This document shows, one piece after another, positions 45,301-55,533 of a stretch of 64,000 nucleotides of DNA. Source of the DNA: Paracyclopina nana (taxonomy: Eukaryota; Arthropoda; Copepoda; Cyclopoida; Cyclopettidae); NCBI GenBank assembly GCA_019096065.1, contig JAGUCH010000002.1, positions 11,296,501 through 11,360,500 on the forward strand, given 5' to 3'. Positions within the stretch are counted from its first letter, which is position 1. Each line of letters starts with the position of its first letter. The notes beneath the pieces were generated by a model. That model was not told the origin of the DNA, searched no databases, and was given only the letters and a program-made list of their open reading frames with translations. The translations under genes were made by a program, and so were the position numbers.

Positions 45301-48300
45301 GCACCTTTCATGGATCTGGAAGAGCAAAACTTTCCTGTGACAGCCAGAGCTCTAATAATAACAACTGCAACTCAGAACGAAAATGCCTCGCACTCAAAAG
45401 TTCGCGGATGGAACTCGACTTTTTTGGCCTGGACCAGCTCAGTGGGTGCCAAAGAGAATTTAGAAGGTGTAAAATTTCAGGTGTTATGCACCTATCGCGA
45501 TTTTACATATGCTAAACGTTTTTCTTCAGCCATATTTATGTAGGGCCACAATAATAGTATATATGCAGAAGAAGTGGGCTCTCGCTCAAAAAGTCCGCAA
45601 TAAAATGCGAATTTTTTGCCCCAGCCCATCTCAGTGGGTGCCAAAGAGAATTTAGAAGGTGCAAACTGTCAGGTGTTGTGGACTCTTTGAGCGAGAGCCC
45701 ACTTCTTCGGCATATATATATTGTGGCCCTATATAAATATGGCTCAAGAAAAAAGTTAAGCATACGTAAAATCACGATAGGTGCATAACACCTGAAATTT
45801 TACACCTTCTAAATTCTCTTTGGCACCCACTGAGGTGATCTAGGCCAAAAAAGTCGAGTTCCATCCGCGATTTTTCGAGCGCGAGGCTAATTCATCCGCG
45901 AGTGGCAGCATATGCTATAACAGTAGCCAGCACTCCATAAAAGTTTGCCCTGTCCAGAATCATGAAAGGTGGAGAACACCCGAAATTTTTCACCTTCCAC
46001 AGCCTCTTTGGCACCAACTGAGTTGAGCTGGACCAAAAAAGTCAAGTTCCATCCGCGATTTTTCAAGCACGAGACCATTTCTTCCATGAGTTGTGGCATA
46101 TATTATAGAAGCAATGACTGTCACAGCCAGGAAAGTTTTGCAAATCCAGAATCATGAAAGGTGTACAACACCTGAAAGTTTGCACCTTCCACAGCCTCTT
46201 TGGCACCAACTGAGCTGAGCTTGGGTCAAAAAAGTGACATTCCATCATTTGTCTTGGCTGCAATCCAAGGAGCTCTTTATTGAAGCCATTTTCGATTTTT
46301 GTTCATTGGAAGCTTTGGCACTCCTGGTTGAAGATGGGAGCATGACACCATGAAAAATAGACTTTCTTTCATCTCCTTGCATCCATTTGAGTTGATTCAG
46401 CCTAAAAAAACCACTTTCCAGCCTTGGTCTTGGCTGTGATCCATGCTGCCTTTCATTGAACCATTGGCAGCTGAGTTGGCAAATAAGCTCTGGTAGCCCT
46501 GGAAGCAGTCAGCTGATGATCACCATCAAAGTTGAACCTGAAATCATCTCTTGGGATGTCAAAGGAGTGATACAGCTCAAAACATCCTCACTTGATCCGA
46601 GAACTTGGCCATCGAGACCCTCGAAGACTTTCTGTAGCCAAATCACCAATGCCACAAGTGAACTCCAAGCCCCCTGAATCAAGCTGACCTTGCTGTACCT
46701 TGACTGTTAGCCTTGAAATCATCTGCTGGGACCCTGAAGGAGTGATCAAGGCCAAATGGTCAACCATCTGTCCCTAGAATTGGCAGCAAGGCCCTTGGAA
46801 TTGCCACTGAAACGAAATGGCCGTCGCGATGGCTCGGCTCCAAGGCTCCTGGCTGGGCCTGGCCTTGACCTACCATGGAAGTTGGACCTGATACCAACCA
46901 CTGAGACCCTAGAGGTGTCCTCCAGACCAAATGGCCCACACTCCAGCCATCAACTTGGCCACTGTGACCAATCGTGAATTTTTGACAGAAGAAAAGTAGC
47001 CATTTTGTTACTACTGTGAAAAAGTGAATTTTGTCCAACTTTGAGAGCTCGAAGCGGACAAACGAGGAATAACACCCTCCCAAATTTTTTTTTGGTAACA
47101 ATTTGGATCTTTATCTGCCATTCGGAGCAAAAAAATCCAAAATCCATCCGTGGCCTTTGGAGATAATCGGCCTCAAAGTCGGGTCCGAAAACGAACATTT
47201 TGGCTTTTTTTGGCCTTGACGAGGACTTTTTCCAACTTTTTTCCCCTGACATCTGGACACCCCCCAGGGGCCTCAAGAATTGGGGCATAGTTGATTTTGG
47301 CTGCCCTCCACTCCTCCAGCCATGCCCCCGCAAAGATTTGCCTTGTTTCGATTAGCTGATAAGACCAGCCCCCATTTGACCCCCTTAGAGCATCCTGGGG
47401 GCCGCCAAACTTGAAACCCCATCAAACCACATGGTGACAAGGGGTTTGGGCCCAAAATTGAAAAATCAAACCCGAATCGATGTATCAAACGAAGCTCTGG
47501 CCTAAAAAATCAGTCTGTTAAATGATTGTGGAATAGCTTGTTCGTGTTCCAAGATAGCTCATAACTATTGGCTTTCAGTGCTCTCATGACTAAATACATA
47601 GCCATTACCTCAAAACTTTATATCAGCATGCTTTGATAGCTATTATCTAGTTAAATAATTTTCTTTCTTGAGCTTTGATATGCTTTTTGTTGTATTACTC
47701 TTGGTAGTACTGAAAAAAGTGCGAAAAGTGCATCTTGTCACCATGTAACGTAGTGCTACTAGGGTTCTAGAAATTCCTCCGCGACTTCGTTTTACTCAGA
47801 GTTATCAACGGTGGTCGGAAACGACCAAAGTGGTCGTTTTTGACTGACTTTGGTCGGAAAAAAAATTGGTGGTCGGTGGTCGGAAAAGTGGTCGTTTTTG
47901 AAACTGACCAAAACTAGCTAAAAATAGGCACTTTTAGACAAAAAAGGATCAAAATTCCAATTTAAAATTGCACATTTTTTCCTTTGGGAAGTAATCTAAA
48001 ATATATAAACTTAACAAATAAGATTGGTCTCAATAGAAATATGAAATTAGATGAGAAACAGCTTCTCGTGAGTAAGGCTACTTTTTTGCTCAGAGATGCG
48101 ACATCAAAATAAAAATTCTGATTTCTTGTAAACATTTTCCTAAGTGACATTTTTATAGCAAACAATGCTCGAAAAGACTTTGCAGATAAAAAAAGGACAT
48201 TTTATGAATAAATTGTGTGAGTTTTGGCCGTTTTTGTGTAGGTGGTCGGAAAAGTGGTCGTTTTTGAAATAGCCTGAAAAATGGTGGTCGCAAAAGTGGT

Positions 48301-51300
48301 CGTTTTTGGCCAAAAAGGTGGTCGGAAGCCTAAAAATCCGTTGATAACTCTGGTTTTACTACGTTATAGGGTAACATACAGAGGCAACAGCTGACCCCAT
48401 TCGGAACAGTTCATGGGGGATTTTTACTAAGTAAACTGTTCCAAATGAGTACAGCTGATTTTCTCAATGGGTTACCCTGTAACGTAGTGCTACGAAGTCG
48501 CGGAGGAATTTCTAGAGCCCTACTTTTTGCGTACTGGTTGTTTACTTTTTTTGCAACTTGGCAAAGACCAATTTTTTAAACCATCGAATACCGTTTTTGA
48601 GATACATTTTTGGTACTAGCACATGGAAGGGTCTTTAGTCTGTTACATCAACTGCCTTGGCGCTTACGTAAATTCGAAAACACCAATTTTTCGTGTCACC
48701 CTCAATTTTTTAAGGAGTACTAACACTTTACAATAACTTTCAGAAAACTTTCTGATTGGGCGACTAAAATCTGCTAGTAGGATTATGGCTTTTCTAGTTT
48801 TGCCCAGAGACTTAGGCAATTAGCGACAACATTTTTTTCTTAAAAACTGCTTTAAAACTCTTCGAATTGTAACTTGTTACTTTCGTTTTTAGCAGCAATC
48901 AGCAGATTACTCCAAACAATACCTCTTTTCCTCGCAGGGTTCATTCGGAAGTAATTTTAAAATCTTGGCCTAGCTCTACCCATAACATAAAATTTTCAAA
49001 AACCTCTAGCGTCTGTATCTTTGATTTTTTAAAGGCTGTAAATAGCAATGACCACCCATATAGGTATAGCTTTCTTTATTACATGAGCATGTCTCTAAAA
49101 TGCTCAGGAAGGGAGATATTAAAGCTCATGCTTATAATAACAGCAGAATAGCCTTGGCTGTGATTTGATTTTTGCTGTGCTATATCTCCTTTTCTGTTAA
49201 CTCTAGCGATTTTCTTATTTAATAAAAGTTAGATCTTTAGATTTTTGAGGGGGGCAATTTTATTCACAATTACATAATAACTATCCAAAGCTGAGCTACA
49301 CGTTTTTTGTTTAATGTTGTGGGAAGCGCTAGGCAAGGACATTTTGAGAGTCTATAAGTTTTAACGATTTTACAATTTTAACGCGCAGAAACGAAGCAAA
49401 ACTTGCTATTCTAAACATTGAGAGCAAAAACCAAGCTTATTTAAACGAAAAACAGACTTACGTATAGTTAAGACGATCTTGCACCGATTTTGGTGTTTCG
49501 AAAATATGTTGACCAGCAATCGGAACATTTTCATCTGTTTGACAAGCAGCGTCAGAGGTTGGCAGCTTTCTTTTCTTGAAAACTGGTGGAGGTTCCGGCA
49601 TCACGCGCCGGGCAAAAGAAATCAATTCCACAATGGTTTCTTGGTTGGCAATCACATCCAAAGAATTGAACTGGATGGAGACAATGTTGACTTTTTCCGA
49701 CAATCCAACCGAAGATGATCGGGGGTTGATAATGAGGATGTCAACGGATATTAAAGCATCTGGATCGACGAAGTCCAGCAAAGATGGCACATTCACTGGT
49801 GATGCACTGGTGATCCGGCCAGAATACTAAAAAACAACATTTACCTAGGAAGATTGCCCTAAAAAAAGTGATCAAATGTTACCTTGTGCTTTTGAAGGGC
49901 CGAAAGAGCGTTGGCAATTTCCGATGGGGACGTCTGCTTGTTTGATGTCGGATTAGGAGAGCTAGGAGACCTTGGACTCACAGGATCACTTCCACGAAGG
50001 CTGCCACTGACAGAGTCAACCATCACGTTCTTGTGGCTGGCAACGAGGAGCTCGAAGTTGGAGCCCAATGTTTGCATGGCATCCACCAACAAAAGGCTAT
50101 GCACAGACAGACCAAGGTTGACATCGCTCACTCGTTTGGTAAAAGAAGCCTTCACTCCAGTCACTTGAAGCTCGACTATACTTTTGCCCATTGATTGGAG
50201 CTCAACTGACATATCCGCAATGCAGAAATAGAGTAAAAGCAGCTTGGCCGACTCATCCAGACCCTCTTCACTTGAGCGGCCCCAATCAAAGAGGCTCGGA
50301 AAGTCCTCCTCATCTGTCTCAGGCTCATCATCCAAGTCTTGCTCACCGGACACTTGCACTTGCTTGGCACAGCTGGGCAATGGCTCGGTTTCGGGATCTT
50401 GCAAGAAAAGGCGAGAAATGCGATCCAAAATGAAAATCTTGTCTTCATTGACGTGCACGTTGAGCTTGGGCAACGTTCCGGAGATGGCAATGTTGGGCAG
50501 GTTTGGATCATCAGTGGCAACCAGCCTCCGTTCACATTGAAGCGCAATGCTGAACTTGTCAAGAACGTGAAGCGTTGAAATTCCTCTGATGTGAGCATGC
50601 TTCCAATTGTCCTTGACACGGCCAACAATGATCTGCATATCACTCAGGTTGATGGCGTACTTTTCGTAGATTTTGTTGGAAATGGCAGCCTCAAAGTCTA
50701 GAGTTGTAGTAGCTGTTGTAGAGCCACTTGCTACTATAGGAGGAGATGAAACGTCTAAGGGTGGAGTGCACACAGGCGAACTAGCAGGAGTCAGGAACTC
50801 GTCCTCGTCCTCAGAGTCATCATCATTCTTCGCTACTGGACTTTTGGCTGATGATGAGGAAAAGGGAAGCATACTGTAGTAAGATGAACTGCTTTGTTGC
50901 TTGGCAGCCGAATTCTCAGCATCTCTTCGGATTTGAGAGCTCATTTCATTTTCGAGTTGGAGTTTTCCCAAGTCCAAGACCATGATGGCCGCCTCCTTGT
51001 CAACAAAATCCTCTGGAACGATGATTTGAGGCGCAGACAAGTCGAGGTGCACGTCCCACAACTTTTTCCGCGATAAGCCAGAGCTGTCATCGAAGAAATG
51101 GTTTATATTTCGTCGAAGTTCCTCTTTTGTTTTCTGCTTCACTTCCTCGATCCTCGAAATGGCTGCATTTCGTATCTTTTGCGAAAGTTGGGCAGCTTTG
51201 TTCAGATCATCTGGGATTTTGAAAAAGTTGGCAACACAATTCACGACGGCCGGATTGTAGACAATGTTGAGAGGTTGGCAGCTAATGTGAAGCCTATAAT

Positions 51301-53322
51301 CGACTCTCGGCAGCCCAAAAGGTCTTTTTTCATAAAGGATGTAAAACAGTGGTCCGGATGCTGTACTACCTTGGTTGCCAGCAATGCCACTTGCAATGTA
51401 GCTCTGAAAAGTCTTGGCGAGACCACTGAGACCACTTCCTTTGGAAGACAAGCTTTTCTTTGCGAACAACGGAGCACCCTGAAGGTTCTGCGGGGAAATC
51501 AGGACAGGGAAGACTGTTTCCTCTGTGACAAGATCTTTGACACTCACTGCTCCTAAGCTCAGGGCAAACTTGTTCGAAACGGCCCTTGGTCGATTTTCAA
51601 AGTCAATTTTTGTCTCACTAAACTCAAACTCAAACATCAATTTACGCGAGGCATCATTTTGGGTGGCATATAGCCTTGTCGATCCTCTAGTCATAGAAAA
51701 GCTGGCCTGCAGGAAGACCATGTCCTTGTAAGGCACGATGTTAGTGGCTTCATCAGCTAGAGCCTCTATGATCTCGTCCTCTAGAGCACTTTGATTATTT
51801 CGGTGTTCAGCAGACTGCGTTGGCACTTCCTCATTAGGAGCTGATCCGTGCCAACCTCCCCACAAAGGAAACCACCTTTGCAGCAGGGTTTGAGCGGCAG
51901 CATCCGAGTCAGATGGTGAAGGAGGTTCCTTGAGGGGCTCCCTAGTTATTGCTTGAGATCGCAATTGCCTTTCCAATATTATCACAGCTTGGTTGCGTAG
52001 GATTTTAAGCTCTTCGTATGACCTACACGCATCCATATCATCTTTGTGTTCCTTCAAGTCCGTGTCAAACACAACAGGATTCTCCAGGTACTTTGTGAAA
52101 GCCTCAACATACTTGACGTTGTCTCGAGCTCTTTGCAGCATGAACTCTTTGGTCAAAGACTGGTTCCGCTCGTGAATTGTTTCCATTTGACAAGTAATGG
52201 CATATTGCCACCATCCTCGAGGATTCTCTTTGACCTTTTCATGTGGCCTCCAACGCCAGAATTTGCGATTCTTTTTGAGCTGATGCAACGTTCTTGCGGT
52301 GATAACGCACGATTGATATTGCAAATCAGTCACATTGAATTCCACCTCTCCAAGGTCCAGGTGACAAACGATCCTGGGAGTTTTTCGAGAGCTCAAAGGC
52401 TTTTCTGAGCAATTCCTCTTTATAGTTGCCGTGGCAGTTACCGGGGTGAGGATGAATTGCTTCTCATCAATGTTCTCTTTGCATCGAATGGACATTTTGC
52501 TCAAGAGTTCTTCGTTTGAGAGAACGCTGAACATTTCAGCGTCTGGGTTCACATACACGGTCATATTTTCCAATTCGACAAGCTTATAGGCCATGTTATC
52601 ACCGAGCTCCCGATGGACAAATTTGGGAGTCCAATTATCATCACATGATTGAGCTGCCAAAGACTCCAAAGAGAAGCCGCAAGCGAAAGGCTTTGTCGGA
52701 TTAGACAAATCATCTTCGAGACGAATGTGGACATCGGAGATGACCAACTGAAGATTCTCGACTATGGTGCCAATGAAGCTGGTGCCATAGGACATCCATG
52801 CTGAGTATGTGGGATAGTAGCTCGCAGATCTGTCCACATCATGAATGGCTCGCCATTCCGACTCAATGCCGTCGAGAGCTGCCAATTTGATTTCTTGCGA
52901 AACGGTTTCATCTTGAAGGTCATCATAGTCCTCATGACGTTGCGGTTTTATGACAACATAGACTTTTTCCATCTCGATGGTCCATGGCTCTGACCTGACA
53001 TGTGAAACGGGAATTTTTAGCTTGATTCTCCCCACAATTCCCTTTTCCACATTCAAAGTTGGGTCAAGGAAACGAAGAGCATCCCGACGCAGCGGAACAT
53101 TTTCCAACTCAACTTCTCCTGAAAGAGAACAAAATGCAAGTGTTTCACGACATCGTGAGACGCAAAAAAAGTACCTGACAACAGAGCAATTGAGAGTTGA
53201 TCCGCGTTGAGGTTCTCCAGGTATTTGCCCAGGTAATTGTTAAGGAACCTAAACACTTATTTTGAATGATACGAAAAAGCGTTTAAGATCTGGGCTTACC
53301 AGGTCACAAGTCCCTTGAGCAT
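27332..53322 (-). CDS. VPS13D: VPS13D bridge-like lipid transfer protein
   Basis: Ten exons on the minus strand: 53322-53300, 53248-53175, 53118-49883, 49826-49462, 41840-41461, 41393-36062, 35998-35785, 31902-30363, 29454-29270 and 29188-27332. They give 4401 residues (human 4388). VPS13 proteins are rod-like channels that move lipids between organelles; VPS13D serves mitochondria and peroxisomes. Seen in order: chorein N-terminus (MLKGLVTWFLNNYLGKYLE), a phospho-FFAT-like EFLTPAS at 806, a UBA domain at about 2705-2750 (the VPS13D hallmark), the adaptor-binding region from about 2900 ('PFVPYCIRNESG'), a ricin-like segment at about 3605-3720 with 'QLWRMT' and 'QRWRFT', then the ATG2-C-like helices ('GNPIGFFNDVSEGFTGL', about 4070) and a C-terminal PH-like region. 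Introns 4 (7.6 kb) and 7 (3.9 kb) are enlarged by repeats. Intron 9 (81 bp) is in frame and stop-free. Confidence 0.96.
29455..30362 (-). other. VPS13D intron 8
   Basis: A 908-bp intron joining GLKKG to CDVILGP in phase 1. It is purine-rich on the plus strand around 29840-30000 (GAAAGGAAGGAAG). No repeat pair or RNA gene seen. Confidence 0.5.
31947..33432. mobile_element. TIR element with internal 323-bp tandem array, VPS13D intron 7
   Basis: An end segment with ACAGTCTGTTTCAGAGAATT at 32049 is matched in inverse at 33370-33430 (reverse complement ACAGCCTGATTCGGAGAAT). Similarity runs about 150 bp inwards through AAAAGTTTGTGT and TTGGAAAGCTTGA. A third, truncated end copy in direct orientation sits at 31947-31980, only 44 bp from the exon 8 acceptor. 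Inside are about 2.5 copies of a 322-324-bp unit: AGCTTTGGCATTGCATTA at 32567, its variant at 32889, a partial at 33111; AAGACATTTAAGGTCAAAA at 32692 and 33016. No open frame of note. Confidence 0.55.
34080..35190. mobile_element. MITE-like element with inverted subterminal minisatellites, VPS13D intron 7
   Basis: The left end (34145-34310) repeats words such as CCTAGTTGTACTATCTTCGA. The right end (34975-35170) repeats their reverse complements (TCGGAGATAGTACAACTAGG, TTCGGACATTTTACAACT). Outer sequence also pairs: ATTTTGTCCGAAAAT on the left against ATTTTCGGACAAAAAATG on the right. The middle is AT-rich without a reading frame. Similar TTTTTGTCCGAAAAT words recur near 43265. Confidence 0.5.
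41841..43948 (-). other. VPS13D intron 4, exon-5-proximal part
   Basis: About 2.1 kb ahead of the large palindrome in window coordinates. It contains TTTTTGTCCGAAAAT (43265), a possible relic starting TAGGGTTCTAGAAATT (43458) that matches the end of the foldback element at 47759, and the 60-bp duplication at 43707. No extra exon is supported. Confidence 0.45.
43707..43822. repeat. 60-bp tandem duplication
   Basis: Two copies with a 60-bp period, identical over 56 bp: each begins TTTACTAACTGTAACCGG and ends TCAACTTTATTA. Identical copies imply a recent event. It lies 126 bp outside the left end of the large palindrome. Confidence 0.85.
43949..47517. mobile_element. 3.57-kb giant palindrome (foldback element) in VPS13D intron 4
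   Basis: The left arm 43949-45238 and right arm 46228-47517 are inverted copies of 1290 bp without any length change: paired positions always sum to 91466. I noticed only two mismatches (43954 and 44344). Similarity continues imperfectly inwards to a loop at about 45597-45682. TTAA flanks both ends (43945-43948 and 47518-47521), and the termini are CAGAC/GTCTG. The arms contain mirrored short open frames, but they have no domain and I read them as non-coding. The core is built of ~190-bp units. In RNA the element could fold into an exceptionally long hairpin within the VPS13D pre-mRNA. Confidence 0.85.
45239..46227. repeat. Core array of ~190-bp units of the giant palindrome
   Basis: A unit containing CAGTGGGTGCCAAAGAGAA and a following AGGTGTTNTGCACC-like block recurs at about 45241, 45431 and 45622 in direct orientation, then inverted at about 45830, 46010 and 46205. 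The inner palindrome is centred near 45640, while the outer arms are centred at 45733. The offset is equivalent to one extra unit in the right half. Confidence 0.65.
47759..48523. mobile_element. Foldback MITE interrupted by a hAT-type MITE
   Basis: With the inserted element removed, the host is a hairpin of about 200 bp. The left arm starts TAGGGTTCTAGAAATTCCTC at 47759 and resumes after the insertion with ACGTTATAGGGTAACAT. The right arm ends ..GGAATTTCTAGAGCCCTA at 48522. Inner words pair as well (CAGCTGA, GGAACAGTT). The host sequence is therefore older than the insertion. Confidence 0.7.
47797..48352. mobile_element. hAT-type MITE, 556 bp, with perfect 8-bp target duplication
   Basis: Perfect 15-bp terminal inverted repeats CAGAGTTATCAACGG and CCGTTGATAACTCTG are flanked by identical octamers GTTTTACT (47789-47796 and 48353-48360). 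An 8-bp duplication and CAG-type TIR are diagnostic of hAT elements. The interior repeats GTGGTCGGAAA and GTGGTCGTTTTT near both ends and contains no transposase, so it is non-autonomous. Confidence 0.9.
48930..49350. mobile_element. Palindromic MITE, family P copy 2, VPS13D intron 4
   Basis: The left end (GGGTTCATTCGGAAGTAATT, AAAATCTTGGCCTAGC, CCCATAACAT) pairs in inverse with the right end (ATGTTGTGGGAAGCGCTAGG, ATTTT at about 49312-49346). The same words occur in the right arm of the GABBR1 intron 8 element (GGGTTCATTTGG, AATCCTGGCC, CCCATAACATAAC, and the GAGGGGGGCA block). The two are diverged copies of one family. Confidence 0.6.
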
Positions 53323-53690
53323 CCTGACTTGTTCAATGTGGTCAATTTAGACCATAGCATGCATTTATAAAAATATTCACTGTTAGGGGCTGACTTTTTT
53401 GTTTATCTTTGTGACAGATAATGGATCGATTTAGGCCCCTGTCTTCATCGTGAAATTCGATTTCTTCCTCAAAATTTTGAATTTTTTTCGCCATATATGT
53501 GATTTGAGTTAATGAAAAATGCATTTAACTCAAATAAAAATCAAAGCTTTCGATTCGATGCATCAAAATCATTTCTGAGGTCGGATTAATTTTGAAGCTT
53601 GACCCCAAATGTATATGCACACTTCCATAACAGCTGTTCTCAGCAGACGCAAAGTTCAAACTTCAATTATTTTCAAGTTTAATCACGATC
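53323..53690. promoter_or_regulatory. Shared head-to-head promoter, VPS13D / DHFR
   Basis: A 368-bp gap lies between the divergent start codons. It is AT-rich, with no clear TATA box and no repeat, and is likely bidirectional. Confidence 0.4.
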
Positions 53691-54309
53691 ATGAAGATCA
53701 ATTTAATAGTGGCTGGATGCATAATCAATGACAATGCTAGCCTCTTAGGAATTGGATGCAATGGAACGCTACCATGGAGGCTGCCAAAGGAAATGAAACA
53801 CTTTGCTCAGCTAACCTCTGGCAATGTTAATGGCAAGAGAAATGCTGTGCTCATGGGGAGAAAAACATGGGAGTCCATACCAGCCAAATTTAGGCCTTTG
53901 CCTCGCCGGTTCAACATTGTCCTCACATCTCAGACTGACTACGATCTCAACTCAGAGCCTGACTCGGCCATAAAAATTCCCTCAGTAGATGTAAGATCTT
54001 GTAGCTATTTCAGATAATTTTCTCACGTCCGATATTTTCACAAAGGAAGCGTTGAGGTACTTGAAGAACTTGACAGATGTAAAGGAATGCTGGGTGATTG
54101 GTGGAGCCTCGATATACAACGAGTTCATGGAAAGAGACGCATGGGATCGCATTTACTTGACAAAAATCTCCACTCACTTTGACTGCGACACGTTCTTTCC
54201 AATCTTGGATCCAGGACGGTGCAAAGAGGTGAGTTGCTCCAACGTCGACTCTAACGTGCAAGTTGAGGGTGACGTTAAGTACTCGTATCACGTGTACGAA
54301 AAGAATTAA
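53691..54309 (+). CDS. DHFR: Dihydrofolate reductase
   Basis: Exons 53691-53990 and 54046-54309 (55-bp intron) encode 187 residues, the normal animal length. It reduces dihydrofolate to tetrahydrofolate with NADPH for thymidylate and purine synthesis. Family landmarks: '[11 protein letters not shown]', the Met20-type loop '[19 protein letters not shown]' with the conserved Trp and the catalytic Glu, '[11 protein letters not shown]' and '[10 protein letters not shown]' for cofactor binding, '[14 protein letters not shown]', and '[17 protein letters not shown]'. All expected catalytic residues are present. The gene is tail-to-tail with the E2 gene, with 154 bp between the stop codons. Confidence 0.95.
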
Positions 54310-54334
54310 AGGGATCTCTGTTATCCATCCTATA

Positions 54335-54340
54335 TTTATT
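54335..54340 (-). terminator. Polyadenylation signal AATAAA for UBE2L3-type gene
   Basis: A minus-strand AATAAA about 124 nt beyond the E2 stop and only 26 bp from the DHFR stop. The E2 transcript probably reaches the end of DHFR or overlaps its 3' UTR. Confidence 0.45.
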
Positions 54341-54463
54341 TCGAAGCAAACGCGGCTGCAAAAAGTGCGATATTGGTACCTAAAAATAGCAGTAGAGGGT
54401 GAATGTAGGGAGGCAGCAACAAAATAGAAAAAAGGACATGAGAGAGGATACGCGGATGGGCTG

Positions 54464-54998
54464 TTAATCAGAGGGACGTTTCTCGCTGTGCTTCTTGGTG
54501 AACTCCTCGGCGTTTTTCATAAACTTCTTTTTGTCCTTGCTATACTCTTCGGCCAGATCTCCACGTAATGGATGGTCAGGCTCGGGCTGGTTGATGAGGG
54601 ACACGAGAGCTTGAATGACTTGGTCGGTTTTCGTAGCGGGCTTCCAATTCTCCACCGAGATGATGGAAAGGCAAATCTGGCCTTTCTCGTCGACGTTGGG
54701 ATGATAGATTTTGGTCTTGAAGCTGATCTTCGGAGGCTTGAAGGGGTATTCTGCGGGGAACAAGATTTCGATCCGGAAAGCGCCCTTATTGTAGGGTGGC
54801 TCATCGGGAACGAGGAGGCCCTTGAAAAAGGAAAGAAATAAGCATTAGTCACCCCACCTCCGCTGGTTGCGTGGGTGCTCCGCTACTCACCTGCCACTGA
54901 AGCATGTTGGTCTCATCCACGGTGATGTCGCGGAAGGACTTGAGGCCAGCCTTCTTTATGTCCTGAAGCTCTTTCTGAAGCCGTCTGGTGGCTGCCAT
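54464..54998 (-). CDS. UBE2L3: Ubiquitin-conjugating enzyme E2, UBE2L3/UbcH7 type
   Basis: Exons 54998-54891 and 54820-54464 (70-bp intron) encode 154 residues, exactly the length of UBE2L3. It carries ubiquitin on a thioester and passes it to HECT and RBR ligases. Seen: '[18 protein letters not shown]', '[19 protein letters not shown]' with F63 (E3 contact), '[14 protein letters not shown]' with catalytic C86, '[15 protein letters not shown]', H119 in '[11 protein letters not shown]', and the C-terminus '[12 protein letters not shown]'. The family Pro at position 88 is Ser here. The start was chosen by alignment of the N-terminus and its position 7 nt after an in-frame-free leader. Confidence 0.95.
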
Positions 54999-55533
54999 AG
55001 TGCTCTATCACAGAAGAAAAAACAATCGCAAATTCCTCGCAGGAAGCAAAACCGATCACAAAGTCAGCTGACTCAAGTCGACAAAAACTCACCAAAAAAG
55101 CCTGGATTTGGCAATCATCAAGCAATTGAGCAAACCAGACAGAACTGGCTCAACATGACATTGAGCTGTTCTCCTCCTAGCAAGCTAACGTTTTTGATGG
55201 CTTCAAAGGCTCAAATGATGGCTTAACTCGTCCATTCAGCCGCACCCTATGAGTAATGACATTCAGTTAGAGATGAACTGAGCAGTCAGAGATGCTGCAA
55301 ATTGACGAAATTTCTTAACAACAATATTTTGCGATATTCTTTAAGTAGAATAATGCAAATTTTGGGTGTTTCCATTTGACGAAATAAAAACGGACGCATG
55401 AAGAGTAAACAAAGTTATTTTAAACAGAGGAACTCTGATAATGTTCGGTGCATCCCTACAGTTTTTGAGCCGTGTTATCGTCAAAACAAATTCTTCGCAG
55501 GGGACGCCCTCGATCTAAAATTCAGTGCCACAA
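54999..55533. promoter_or_regulatory. Shared head-to-head promoter, UBE2L3 / ACTR2
   Basis: A 535-bp gap lies between the divergent start codons. It has no clear TATA box. Part of it must be the 5' leader of the intronless Arp2 gene. A 5'-UTR intron cannot be excluded. Confidence 0.4.

Noticed and set aside
44133-47333. Matching open frames of 71, 127, 113 and 73 codons on both arms of the giant palindrome
   Set aside because: They are mirrored because the arms are inverted copies. The peptides are low in complexity, lack domains and overlap each other in several frames.
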